Shown here: positions 49,901 to 61,413 of the stretch, one piece after another
Layout: each line of letters begins with the position of its first letter
Position numbering within the stretch: the first letter of the stretch is position 1
NCBI GenBank assembly: GCA_916610825.1
Contig: OU744448.1
Coordinates: 20,315,032-20,379,031 of the forward strand
Length of the DNA stretch: 64,000 nucleotides
Direction: 5' to 3'
Origin: Haliclystus octoradiatus
Taxonomy: Eukaryota; Cnidaria; Staurozoa; Stauromedusae; Haliclystidae
Position numbers and translations under genes: made by a program
Notes under the pieces: model-generated
Told to the model about the DNA's origin: nothing
Databases searched by the model: none
Seen by the model: only the letters and a program-made list of their open reading frames with translations

Positions 49901-52900
49901 TTTTTTACATTGAAAGGTTGATAATAAGTCTTGAATCAGCTAGCTTTTGTCGACTGGAACTTTCTTCTTTAAATTACATGTTAAATTGTCAATATAGAGC
50001 AGATTCTGTAATAGCGCAGCAAGATAATGTTAAGCTTTCCTAGACGCCATGCTTGCAAAGGTGGAAGGCATAAACAACTTGACTTGATTAGACTTGATAA
50101 GTTAACACGAAGTTGAGAACAACACAGTCGGACTTTGTATTGTACTTGATTACTTGACGTCATTCTAATTCTAGCACTAAAAAAAGCAATAAAGGTGCTC
50201 ACTGGTGCTCACTGGTGCTCAAATTCCTGAGATTCCTAATTTAGAGAATATGATTGGTTGAAACGATTGGGCGAAAGCGAGAATGGAATGTTGATTGTTC
50301 TGACTGGTGCTCAAAGACGACATACGATTGGCTTTTAGATTTCCAGGGGTGCTCAGCCCTTGTTGCTGATTGGAAGATTGCTTTGAATCATTGATCCAAT
50401 GAAATGGTTCACTGAGAGAGTTCGGGACTGCTATCAGCAGTAAAATATGGCAAATGCAAAAATAACTGAAATCCTTCCGTTTCTATGGCAATATCAAATT
50501 ACGTCATTGCGGTAACATCACAGCTTTGAAAATCTGACTGGTGCTCAAGCACCTTTTGCCCCCCCTTGGATCCGCGCCTGTGCATAACTACAATAAATTA
50601 TTTGCCACCCCGGCATGTTCACGAGTGGGTTGGGTTTGTGACGCAGGCTATTCCCGATGCTTTCATATCTCAATGGGAAACAGGTATGACAGGGATACAA
50701 GAGCATATGTTCTGAATTTGCATCAAAGTGCGAGAGATTAAATTGTATAATGCGCTACACATGCAATCCTTAAGTCTTATATATCTATGTACCTATTCCA
50801 TACTGATCTAAGGAATGGCAGTGTCTTCTTTCCAGTATGCAATGGATCAAAATGAACGTCACCCTATAACAGCAAAAAAGGTTGATCTTAAAATACAATC
50901 AAACCATCCTCATCTTATGATCGCAGGAGAGTATAAAATCTCACTGGCAGAAGCTTGATACAAGCAATCGTTACCTTTGGTATAGGAATAGGTAGCCATA
51001 CTTCATTGATAGTTTTTTGATAGAGAAAGTGAGGTACTTCCAACGTATGATCCAAATCATGACTAAGAAACTATAACAGAGAAATAAAAAAAGATTTTTG
51101 AAAAATAAATAAAATCAACTAAATCATGCAATACAATAGTTATTGCAAATCATATAGTGACAGTTTCGCTGGGCTGGCAAAAGAGGAGAGGCAGAGGGTT
51201 CCAGCTCCCCGTTGGAGATACTCAGTCCCCTCGTCCGGGAAGAAAGTTTCAATTATCGGCAAAATTTTTGATACTTTTTCAACCATTTTTTCAAATATTT
51301 TCTACAAATAGCCCCCTCGTCGGGGGAGATGGCCCCATTGTCGCGGAAAATCCTAGTACCACTGTTGTTCTCAGTGATTTTGCTGTGGCAGAAGCGATCA
51401 AAATGTCTGGAAATGATTGATATTGTGTCAACAAACATAGATTTTTCAGGATCTTATTGATGTCAGACGAAGATGCTGATTTTAAATTCGAATTATTCAA
51501 TACTTGAGAATGTTAAATACATTTTATTTGGTTGATTTTCACAGAGGAAAGATAATATTATGGCCTATTTAAAATTCAACTATCCTTGATAAAAACGAGA
51601 TGTAAATGGCTGTCATAAAAGGAAAAGCACAACAGAAAGAATAGGAATAAAGAAAGTTCTGCCAGGAAGACCACACATGTCTTAATTTTCAAGTAGACAT
51701 TGAAATTAAAAGTGTCGACCTTGATAACCATTTTCCGGAAAACATTGATAACCTTGGTAGTGTATTTGGAAAGACCGTGCCCCTGGGATGTATTATTAAG
51801 AAATACCAATATGCGCCATGTGAAAAAGTCATATAGACGTCGTGCTTGCGTGCATTTTTATTTTAGATCGTGTCCATAATGACCGAATTGTCCTTGTTTG
51901 CCATGATGCTCCCATCTAGCTGCGAATCTCCCGGCTTTCAGGTGTGCATAAAGTATACTTCCTGCTGTAATGTGACAAGGCCTCTGCTGTGAGGTGCGCA
52001 AGTTGCATTTTAAATGTTTAAATTGAGTAAATAAATAATAAAGTTTTTATAAATTTCTGGCCATCATTTCCATCAAAACCTGCAAACTTAGGGTGCTAGC
52101 AAGATTCTCGAATATATAGAAAATATCGCAAAATATTATGTGGTGTTCTAATCGCTGATCACCATGATGAAGCTAAATTCAAATATTACATATTCAACAA
52201 AATAATTACAAAGTAGGTGATAATTCTGAGTAATGGTTTACTGTTTCTTTGAATAAAGGTAGGAAATAATAAAGGTAATATTGGTAGAAAAGTTTAAATT
52301 AATTATGAACCGCGTATAGAGAAGAGAATAGAGATAATGGTAGGACTAGGGATTTAGATAGATACTCACACACACCCCACTCTGTTTCATAATTTCTATC
52401 GAATTAGTTATGGATCTGAAATGTGATTGTCCTGAATTGCATTAGAAAATGCTTAACTATATAATCGCATACTTGTCCGAAATGCATCGTTAAGTCATTC
52501 ATCCTTCTAGAGCTGTGGACGTCTTGTTTCTGTGAATTAAGCGAAACAGAATTAGCAACACTATAGAGAAAGTGTACTGTTTTATAATTTACTATCAAAA
52601 TACACTTAGCCTAGCAATTTGATGCAGTAGCATACCTGAGCCATCAGAACATTGCTGATTGTTCTTGGCGATGGTCGTTCTGAGCCGTATCCACTCAAAT
52701 GTGTTGCATATGGACATTTACCAGCCATCACTTTCGTTCGACCGCATCCTGCAGCCGGCATAGCAATCCCATCACTATAATCACTATGTACCAGTCGCTT
52801 AAGATCTTCACCTATTCCACCCCAGCGTATATTCTCTTTATTATTGTGAAATCCATCGTAACGCCTAAAACTATAGATTAAGTCATTTGCTAGTAACTTA

Positions 52901-55900
52901 TAGGCCAAAGTGCTAATGTGATCAGGCTATACATACTGATAAAGGGATTCTGTTGTAATCACTCTTATAGTGGCATATATTACTACGGTAAACATTTCTC
53001 AACGACCATCATCATCAAGTTCTGATTTTCTTCCGTGCTATTTTCTTGTTGTTAAAACTTTGTCATATGCAGTATATATCGTGATGATATGGACGCTTAT
53101 TAATCAATAAAAAATACGGATTCTTACTTGATTGCGGGCGGGCTTGATTGTTTAGCTCAGATGATAGAGCAATCGAACTTTATCTGATCGACTGTGGTGC
53201 AATTCCCCGAAGGTCAATTTTAGCCTTGACTTTATTTAAAACATCAAATGAGTACCATCTAATGATGGAGGATGGAAAATCATTCAGAGGGATTTGCATT
53301 GTGAGTATAGCTGCACACTGACAACAAGGCATATCTGCCATGAAATCTGTTGAAATTTATCTGCAGTGTCTTACTCATTGCTTGATTGTTGGGCTCCAGT
53401 AATCATCGAAATACACATTATCTCGATATCACTATATCTCACAAATTCCATATATCATTAATCTCATACCATTATATTTTGTCAGTATATACATGTATGT
53501 ATATAATTACCTTTCATTTGCAGGTTTGATTTTAGGCTTGGTGAATCGTGCAAGCAATGGACACAAATCTCTAAATGCTTCAGGGTGAAGTTTAAGGTTG
53601 ACAACAGCGGAAATGTTGTAAGTCTGAGGAGAAGCATTTTGTGGTGGAACGAGTTTTATAGAATAGGCAAGGTCCTTCACTCCAATATTGAAAATCTGAG
53701 TATCTTTTGCCACAACTAATGATATCGATTTCTTGTCAGGACTAATGTTTGCCAATAATCCGTCTGGCTAAAAAACAGAAAGGAAAATTTATTAACTATT
53801 ATTTTCTAATAAGTGATAAATAATAAGTAATTTAAACGGTATCACCCTATCGAAGGCACCCATACCACTCTTCTGTTTCTAGAGGAGTGGCTCTTTTCGC
53901 TAAGAGCAGTGATTGTAAATACTCTTTACTGATCTCAATTCTCAGCCGCGACACTGCAGAGCAATTTCAACGGATTTCATGACATACACGCATCGACTGT
54001 CAATGTGCAACGATGCGCCAAAGCAACTCCCTCTGGACCATTCAATCCGCCCTCAGAAGATGGTAAGCAATTGATGTTCTAGATAAAGTCAAGGCTGAAT
54101 TGACCTTCGTGATTGGAGTGATTCAGATTATAGCTATATTGGAAAATGTAGTATAATCTAATGTACCTGTTTGGTGATTGTATCTAACTCCCACGTTGGA
54201 CATTGCTGAAGTTCAGCATATGTTATTTTATGTGATCTACACAAAAGAAAAACAGTACTAAACCGTTAAGCGGGTAATCAGATAATCAAGTTGATTATAT
54301 AATCATTTTAAAAATTAATTTTGAACATATTGAGCCACAACTTTATGTTGCGAAGTGTTCACGAAAACGGCTCAAACACCTAATGTATTAGCTTATCAGA
54401 ATGATAATACAATTTGCATCAATCAACCAGGTATTAGAAAGTGAATGATAAACTGTTACTGTTAATGATAAATTTGAAGGCATTGCTGATTCACAGCGAC
54501 ATCACACATTTCACGAAAATATTGCGAGTCACCCTATTGCTCAAACACTTAGTCGTCAGTCGATCGTATTACCTAGAGAGTATTTACAGGCTACGGTTCA
54601 AATCCATTACTTGAGATACTTTTTATTATTTGATTATCGGAAATGCTTATATCATTATGTATCATTGTCGTATGATTGTATATATCATTATATGGATTGA
54701 TAATGCAAAATCAATAAACAGAAGCTCAAAGGTCTGACTTGAGCAATTAATAGAGTAAATATTGAATGCAGGCTGAGACTCACGCCTCCCACGTTGGGAT
54801 TTAATAAAAATATTCCATCGTCTCTTCATAATACACCACCCGGGTTATCGATGTTTTCTTGAAGTAATTCTCGAGTGACTCTTTGGGAGCCTGTGAAAAA
54901 TATCTATTGGTCAACAAAGATGTTCCCGGGGTGTACGGATGCCACTGAATGACCTCTTCCGCCGTATAGCATGTAAATTTGGATCGCGCAATTTCCCAAG
55001 CTATATGTAGGGAAAGGTTGAAGGATGATCTGCAGTAAAAAGTACTTTACATCAAAGTATCGTATCATGTATCCACTGTTACACTCTGAAACATATCTTT
55101 CAAACCCATTCAATCACAGATGGTCAGTATTATGGCTATCGCATCATTGGTTTTATCTATTTCATTTATAGAATACAACGGTGTTACACACACTTACGTC
55201 GGTGGTCGTACAATTCGAAGAATAGTATTTGATGGTATATTCAGCACATGTAAAGTGATCTGCTTGGCTGGCCACTTAATCAATATTGTTATATTAGTAG
55301 TAAAGTTACCCAGACCAAAATGGGCTGTCCGTTCACTTTGACCAAGGAAATGAGAACTGGAACCAATCTCTTGCAGCTGCAATCACAAATGATAAGACGA
55401 ACGGATTTCATAGAATGTATTTATATTCGCATCCTTTGAAGATAGGAATTAAACAGCCATGTGAGAATAGGTCACAGTAGCAAGCAATCACAATGCAGTC
55501 ATTTTTAGTATTGCATGATTTAGTATTCATCGGTTAATTATGTGAGATGGAAGTTAATTCTTACCTGATTTCTCCCATCCGGTGTCATTACTTGTACTAA
55601 TGCACCATAACTGTCACATAGCTTCGTTTCGTCTCCCAAACATCTATGAATAAAAATACCAATGATAGCTAGGGTAATGTTTCTATCAATTCCTAGCCGA
55701 AGGTGTTTTCTTAGATGATGCTGTTTACTTGTTCATGACGATTATCTTAATCCAATTAGCTTTGTTTCCTCCGTCATTTCGAAAGATTTTAGCAGGACCA
55801 TAGTTAGCTGCAACAACAACATCTTCATCGCCATCATCTAAAATTTATAAACAATAGATTAATTAATCAATATCAAAGTGAATGAGGTAAATAACTATAC

Positions 55901-58900
55901 ATAATCACAGCTTATGGAGCGAGATACTTACTATCAAGATCAGCTTTTAGCAAACCTCTACCTTGGCCTGAGAACTTTAAGTTGTATTGTTCTGCAACCT
56001 ACATTATATAAGAAATCGTCTACATCGAACTATATTAATCTTTCACTCATTAGAAGCTCGTCCTAATTTAAAATTTTCATCCATTTTGTGATGAACATAT
56101 CTGCAGACAGTATCAATTGACATTTATTTGACAATGCTGAAATAGCCGAGTTCTAAATGGTGTGTCTGCTAATGGATTGAAGAATGGCTTATAATAATCT
56201 TGCTGATTAATTTCCAAGTACATGCATTGGCTATATTGTGTTACAAACAACTGTATTGATTGTTGGGGCTATCGAGGAATAAAAAGTGCTAAATTTATAT
56301 GTTAGCAGGATTTTGCGAATATAACTGCTCCATGGTTTGATTTGGCAAAGGCACAGACAAAGACAAACAACATTTTTAATTAAATTCCAAAACCACAGTC
56401 TATTTATATTTCTTTTGAACTAATAAGTGAGGAAATTGAAGCATTTATTCGAGAATTGGAATTCCATTAGGGAAAAACACGAACCCATCTTAGTTGGAAA
56501 GGCTTCATTTTGATTTTTTATTTAGCCACAAATGATCTTAATGATGGTCAATAGATTAGCATTTTGATACACTGCACTATGTTCAGTAATTTACTTGTGA
56601 AAATGCAGAGATCGTGGAATATATGTATTCTCATCCTAATGAAAAGATCGATCAATTTTAATATTTCTGACATACCTCTTTCATTTTGTAGACATTCCCA
56701 GGCTGTGTAGCTTCTCTTGTATTTTCAAAGAGTATCATGTTTTCAATAGCAAATATATCTTCAATCGTCGTACTTGGAAGATCAAAACCTAAATGGTAGT
56801 GGTAATTATATTATTTATTTTAAGTTTTTGTTTATATTTACTTTTCTATAATATTACCATTGTAGTTGCACCACTAGAAGTAAACTATTGTTTTACACGT
56901 ATTAACACCTGGAAGAATAAGGAATTGCTTTCGTAGGTCACAAGGAGACTGGGGGCTCTTTCAAATATTTGTTCCAAATTTGGGGAATTCTCCTCTGAGC
57001 TGATTGCTTACGTTTTCATCCAGTTGTTTGTTTGAGCTGTGTATCATATCGCTTAGTCTACATTTATGTTAATAATCAACATTAATACTGGCATGATACA
57101 TGATGGCATAAATGAATGATTTCAATAAAAGTGCTGTTATCTTATATATTTGAAAGAATCCCTTAAGCTATTTCTAAGACGTTTACTTCCTACCCGCTTC
57201 CTAATTTGCATCAAACTATTCGTTGGAAACATCTTACCATTCGTGTGGACAATATCAAGGTATCCATCATTGTTGAAATCAATTGGCGCGGCACCCCATG
57301 CCCATCCACCATTGGTAACACCAGCCTAAATGAATATAAAAATGGTTTGTACTTGCCCACGAAACACACTCTATAATCAACCTCAGTCAAATGTACTTCG
57401 ACGCTCTCGTAGTCTAGTGCAAAAGAATGGATCAACATTATTCATGCTTTGTATATATGTATATATATATGTATATATATAGCTTCTGATTCATTTTCAA
57501 ATGCTCCTTTCAGAAATGTCTTTCGTTGAATAGAAGTGAAGGCGTGGAGGATGGGCACAATCTTTACCAAATTCTGAACCTCGTGCATATTGCTCCCTGA
57601 ACTACTCTTTACCTGACATACATGCAACATCCTCTTGCCTTTCTTTATCTTGTATCGTAAGTGATTCTGGTCACTTAACTATAAGTTATAATCAACACGA
57701 GACATCATTGATATTGCAGCAGTATAGTGTGATCGAATTCAGAAGCTGTTATAAATGTTTTTTATGGTGATCTGAAGTGTACTATCCATACGATGTACAG
57801 TAAAATTTGCTTTATATCCTCTCTGGTGTATGCAAGAAAAGAGGGATATTTAAGTGAATGATAATGGGAAATTATGAGAAGTAGAATCTTAGATTTCGTA
57901 TGGAGATTGGAGACTAGAAATTTGTTTCAATTATGCTGGTATATTAAACAATGTGAGACAATAAGAATTATGGAGATGAGAATTAAGAATTAATTAAGCA
58001 TGTCCATCTGTAGTGTCCTCCGATATTCATCCTAGATGAGAAAGAAGAGTGTTATGAGGATCAATTCTTACTCACCCTCGACGTCATTTGTGTAAAAGTT
58101 TTATTTCCATCACTCATAAACAACTGGTTACTGCCTCCGAACAAACATCCCAACACACTGTGGCAATCATTCCTGTCTAAATAAATGCCAGCCGTAAACC
58201 AATCGAGATTACCATCATTATTCCAATCACCTATACTGTGCCCCATTGAATTAGAGAACACGGCGAGGCCACATTGTCTTGTACATTCTGTAAATGTACC
58301 ATTCTTATTATTCCAGAACATTTTACTTTGATGGTAATCAGCTGTCACTAATAATTCAGGGTAACCATCCATGTTAAAATCCTAATAAATGTAATTAGCA
58401 AATCGTATTTTTATACAATATTCCAACTACAATCACAGTTCCTATTCGATATGCAGGCTACGGACTTACCGTGAACGATGAACCGAAAGTATGTGTACCA
58501 GCGCTTTGATTAACTCCTGATCTTAACCAAAATGAATCCATGTTGACACCAGCAAAATCGGTGGTATCTTCAAAATATCTAAATGATCAAAAGTAATGAT
58601 GAAATATAATATATACTGCATTATATAATTTGTCAGTAGCTTTCAATATCGTAATAAATATTACGTTACTAGAGGATTGAATCTTATAATAAACGAATAC
58701 AATTAATTAATCTACCCAATATGTAATTCCCGAGTATATGCCCTTGTTTGTTTGTTTGTTTGTTTGGACTTATTATCAATTATTATACCGCTTCACTTGA
58801 TAGATACAGGTGTGTGGTGGGTATTACTTTACATATTATGTTGATATATATATATAATGTATTATTCTTTCTTGTATGAATATAAAATGGTCAGAGAGAC

Positions 58901-60397
58901 CTATTTGTATTGCTTTACTTTTTCATTAATTTTACTGTCTTATGTGAATATTGATTGGGGATGGACATGAGGTTGAGGAGATGTCAAAGGTACTTAACTA
59001 ATCAAATGAATGAATCACACATCATACTTACCCAGGTTTAGTTGCTCCTAAATTTCTCAGCAGACGTGAGACAGATGGCTAGAAAAAGACAAAGTTATTA
59101 CATGACAAGCTTGAAAATTGTTTGGTTATCATTCCAGACTAGTGGCAGATTTGAATTGTTTGAACGTAGTTTCACATATTCCCGGTCGGAGCACATCGCA
59201 TGTATCTTATAGACAAAAATAGTCTACTTATAGGATTACAACTACACTTTTGTCAATCAACTAGTCAAAATCGCTTCAAGTGCAAGCTCCACCTTTTTCT
59301 TCAGTAGCAAATTCAATTAGATCAAATGTGGTTCTAGTTCTACAATAAAGTTATAAAGAATCAACTTTGAAATAAATAATATTTGTACAAACCTTTCCAC
59401 TGTTATGAAAAATCCATTCAGTTGTATAAATGTCGAGGTAGCCATCATTGTCATAATCACCAAAGCTTGGCGTCATGCCAGCTAACTTCCTTTTTGTCGG
59501 TGATTCCATGGAAACATTTCTTTCTACTGCTTCTTCTTCAAAATGCCCACCATAGTTTACATACAGGTAATGCCGTGTATCACCGACTGTTGTCACATAA
59601 AGATCTAAATCCCCATCTTGATCAATATCAATAAAGCCTGCTCCATTGCCAAACAGATTAGGACCAACTCCTGTCTCAGCTGTAACATTCGTAAACGTTC
59701 CATTTCCTGATGCATGCAATTACGCAAATGTGTCACATGGTTAGAATGATAATAATGATAGCTTATTTATTAATAGAGTGCATTTTTCAAATTGTCTTCA
59801 AGGCGCAAAAAAAAGTGATTAACATTCTAAATAAGTAATATAGTCTTTAGCAAATTATAACAATTTAAAAAAAATTATATTGGTTCGAAGAATGAATAAT
59901 AAGATACAAAGATGAGGCAAAAGCCTTTTTCCGTATTTTTCCATCTTTGTCTCCTATTATATAATGCTCTGTTTTGCCCAACATTGAGCACTTTCATATT
60001 CATATGTGTATCTGAGTTTACACTATCGTTATAATTAGTTTTTTTTAATTATTAATATTTGAAGAATGAATAAATAAATAATAGAAAGAAAGAAAGAATA
60101 GTTAAAATGAGATGATGGACAAAACATTCTGAAGACCTATCAAAAATTAAGATAAATTTACTTACCATTATTCCTGTAAAGTATACTCCTGCCTCCGTGA
60201 ACAGTGAAAAACAAGTCAATCAACCCATCATTGTTATAATCTCCAGCTGCAACGCCACCGGAAGTATGATCGACTTGGCAAATTTGACCTGTTATAGTTT
60301 GAAACCGAGATGAGTCGAACGTTGGTAAGATTAAATCAATTGAGCAATGGGGTCGAAGAGCCATCTCCTCTCGATGATGATGCGTTATTCCGAGGTT
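43598..60397 (-). CDS. FG-GAP/ASPIC-UnbV plus haem peroxidase fusion, type I membrane protein (22 exons, 5' end missing)
   Basis: Exons in transcript order: 60397-60166, 59706-59393, 59078-59032, 58578-58470, 58381-58076, 57325-57238, 56788-56676, 55998-55932, 55837-55729, 55643-55565, 55376-55198, 54236-54167, 53767-53511, 52864-52636, 51070-50975, 50863-50793, 48387-48225, 47505-47335, 46797-46616, 45428-45106, 44556-44333, 43999-43598. All junctions are GT-AG and all phases agree across 3831 bases (1276 codons plus stop) with no internal stop. Residues about 1-465 form an FG-GAP/VCBS propeller, 470-548 ASPIC/UnbV, 549-656 a linker, 657-1200 an animal haem peroxidase, and about 1240-1262 a membrane helix. 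The first exon found starts in phase 0 after an acceptor with NLGITHHHREEMAL, so a signal-peptide exon should lie upstream. An ectodomain that oxidises substrates with H2O2 at the cell surface is inferred. Confidence 0.88.
44333..52864 (-). CDS. part 3: animal haem peroxidase domain (exons 14-21)
   Basis: The domain opens RRYDGFHNNKENIRWGG, the usual YDGxxNN start. Exon 14 ends SNVLMAQ and exon 15 gives FLSHDLDHT, with distal His (about residue 737) and calcium Asp. Exon 17 has QQINFISAYMDGSMVYGTT, the calcium loop. Exon 18 has TGDTRANVQPGLMAMHSLFV and REHNRI, with the catalytic Arg (about 869). Exons 19-20 give FRFGHSQVNTRLFRLDD with the proximal His (about 964), then AINIQRGRSHGLPDYN. Exon 21 gives NNIDLWVGGLSEDHE and RVRDGDRFWYEN with the Asn that bonds the proximal His. 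The two haem-ester residues of myeloperoxidase-type enzymes are replaced: Ser before the distal His (usually Asp) and Val three residues after the catalytic Arg (usually Glu). Length and order are complete for the family. Confidence 0.93.
48839..50580. mobile_element. hAT-like non-autonomous element in intron 16
   Basis: The ends are CAGGGGCGGATCCA and, on the other side, the reverse complement CAGGCGCGGATCCA (13 of 14 match). An exact 8-bp target duplication TGCATAAC flanks the element (48831-48838 and 50581-50588). Inside both ends is GAAAATCTGACTGGTGCT. The word CTGGTGCTCA recurs at 50200-50220 and 50305, as subterminal motifs do in hAT elements. The 1742-bp body has no transposase. It lies between exon 17 and exon 16 of the peroxidase gene. 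Confidence 0.9.
53146..53378 (+). mobile_element. SINE copy, 3'-truncated, in intron 13
   Basis: The copy has the tRNA-like head (GATTGTTTAGCTCAGATGATA), a decayed B box (GGTGCAATTCC), and the body words TTTAGCCTTGACTTTAT, AACATCAAATGAGTACCATC and CTGCAGTGTC, where it stops. Its orientation is opposite to the gene. Confidence 0.82.
53511..54236 (-). CDS. part 2: linker exons 12-13 joining the propeller to the peroxidase
   Basis: Exon 12 (54236-54167) encodes SHKITYAELQQCPTWELDTI and on to TKQ. Exon 13 (53767-53511) encodes PDGLLANISPDKKSISLVVA through PPQNASPQTYNISAVVNLKL to PKIKPANE. Exon 11 ends in phase 2 with AC, exon 12 supplies A to complete Thr; exon 13 ends in phase 2 with AG, exon 14 supplies G to complete Arg. 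These two junctions carry the fusion claim. The linker has no family I recognise, two NxS/T sites, and a beta-rich look. A conserved Cys (CPTW) and another near FRDLCPLLARF could pair. Confidence 0.85.
53838..54133 (-). mobile_element. SINE copy in intron 12, same strand as the gene
   Basis: Read on the minus strand, it has AGGTCAATTCAGCCTTGACT, GGTCCAGAGGGAGTTGC, CTGCAGTGTCGCGGCTGAG, ACTGCTCTTAGCGAAAAGAG and the end GGTGCCTTCGATAGGGTGAT. The tRNA-like head is mostly lost. It is inverted relative to the copy at 53146-53378. Confidence 0.82.
55198..60397 (-). CDS. part 1: seven FG-GAP/VCBS repeats and ASPIC/UnbV domain (exons 1-11)
   Basis: Seven calcium-type DxxxDGxxD motifs occur in order: DYNNDGLIDLF, DIDQDGDLDLY, DYDNDGYLDIY, DFNMDGYPELL, DWNNDGNLDWF, DFNNDGYLDIV and DLDNDGDEDVV. 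Seven is the count expected for a closed seven-bladed propeller. The last motif is split between exons 8 and 9. Exons 9-11 give NYGPAKIFRNDGGN, then IGSSSHFLGQSERTAHFGLG and the Trp-Pro turn IKWPAK, the ASPIC/UnbV signature (family pattern: GSGYLSQ...LHFGLG...WPSG). This order is that of CRTAC1 (cartilage acidic protein 1), a secreted glycoprotein. Many NxT/NxS sites, such as NGTFTNVT and NKTFT, fit an extracellular position. Taken alone this half would be called CRTAC1-like. Confidence 0.92.
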
Positions 60398-61413
60398 CTG
60401 TTATAAATAAATTAAGCTATAAATAGTCAAAAGCTATATATTTTCATACTGCTTGATACATTTTGATAACTCTTTTGTCTCGATTATTGTATTATTCTTT
60501 ATTCATTCGACAAGTTTTAATGTTCATAATATTACTGTAAAGTTGTTCAAGGTAATTGTTAACTGTGCAACTTTAATAAAGTCTTTAAACAAGAAGACTA
60601 AAATGGGGGTTTCTTATGAAAAAGCCACTTTCAATTGAATTATTGATTCTTAAAAGTAAATCAGCTAAAACATTTGATTTTTCCAAGTTTGAAGTCGATA
60701 CGATAAGAAATGACAGATATATCGATGGTTTAATACGTTTATTCTGCCACGCGTTTATTTTTTGAAAACGCCATGACGTTTTGGAAACTGCAGTTCGCGC
60801 GAAAGGAAAGCCACGTTCTGTTCGCTCATTTGTTTGTTTACCTTACACAACTCAAAATTTGTCCTTTGTTATTTCGTCTTGTTTCTGAGATGAAGAATAA
60901 AACATGTATTTTTTAAAACTAGACCTTGGATTTGTTAATGATACTTCAAATAATATTACTAACTCCGAGTTCATCTCTTCAATCACTCTCTAATACAAGC
61001 AAATACAAGCATGGACAACTTTGTATAATAGTTTACAGCCATAATAATGGAGCAGTATTAATAATAATAATACGCAAACCGTGTCGGTGATCAAATCACC
61101 ATTGTTTCATTATTGTTAAACTCCTTTTCCGCAGAGCACTTTCCAAACTTTTTATACGCTTCTGGGTTATCTATAGGCCTTTGGCTATCCGACGTTTTGT
61201 TTTTACAGCTTAAAATGCTATAAATTGCTCATAAATTGCGATTAAAATTTCCAAAATCGTGATATTTCGACGGAAGTTATGTGAAAATAAACTGCTTTCC
61301 TTGGTGTATCCCGTCATGCCTAGCAACATCACGAATTTTAGAGCACGCTTTATTTTAATGGCTGCCAATATTTCGTAGCAGTGTTACATCATATTTTGCA
61401 AAAATATTCCAAT
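60398..61413. other. region between two divergent gene starts
   Basis: This holds the intron upstream of the first peroxidase-fusion exon I could find, and the 5' flank of a candidate plus-strand exon. Around 60750-60850 the sequence is unusually CG-bearing for the window (CCACGCG, TTCGCGCGAAAGG), which could mark a promoter. I could not find the missing signal-peptide exon. Confidence 0.3.

Noticed and set aside
53146-53240. tRNA-like sequence with A-box and B-box resemblance
   Set aside because: It does not fold into a cloverleaf with an intact T arm and continues into the SINE body, so it is a SINE head and not a tRNA gene.
43598-53767. Reading the peroxidase as DUOX
   Set aside because: It has both catalytic histidines, and the membrane helix is followed by only a short tail, with no EF hands or NADPH oxidase region downstream in the window.
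43598-53767. Reading the peroxidase as peroxidasin
   Set aside because: There are no LRR or Ig domains upstream; the spliced upstream exons are FG-GAP and ASPIC/UnbV.
54904-55113. A minus-strand open frame inside intron 11 of the fusion gene, ending NIFVDQ and a stop
   Set aside because: No acceptor gives a phase that fits exon 11 without hitting a stop, while exon 12 at 54236 fits exactly. It is probably intronic.
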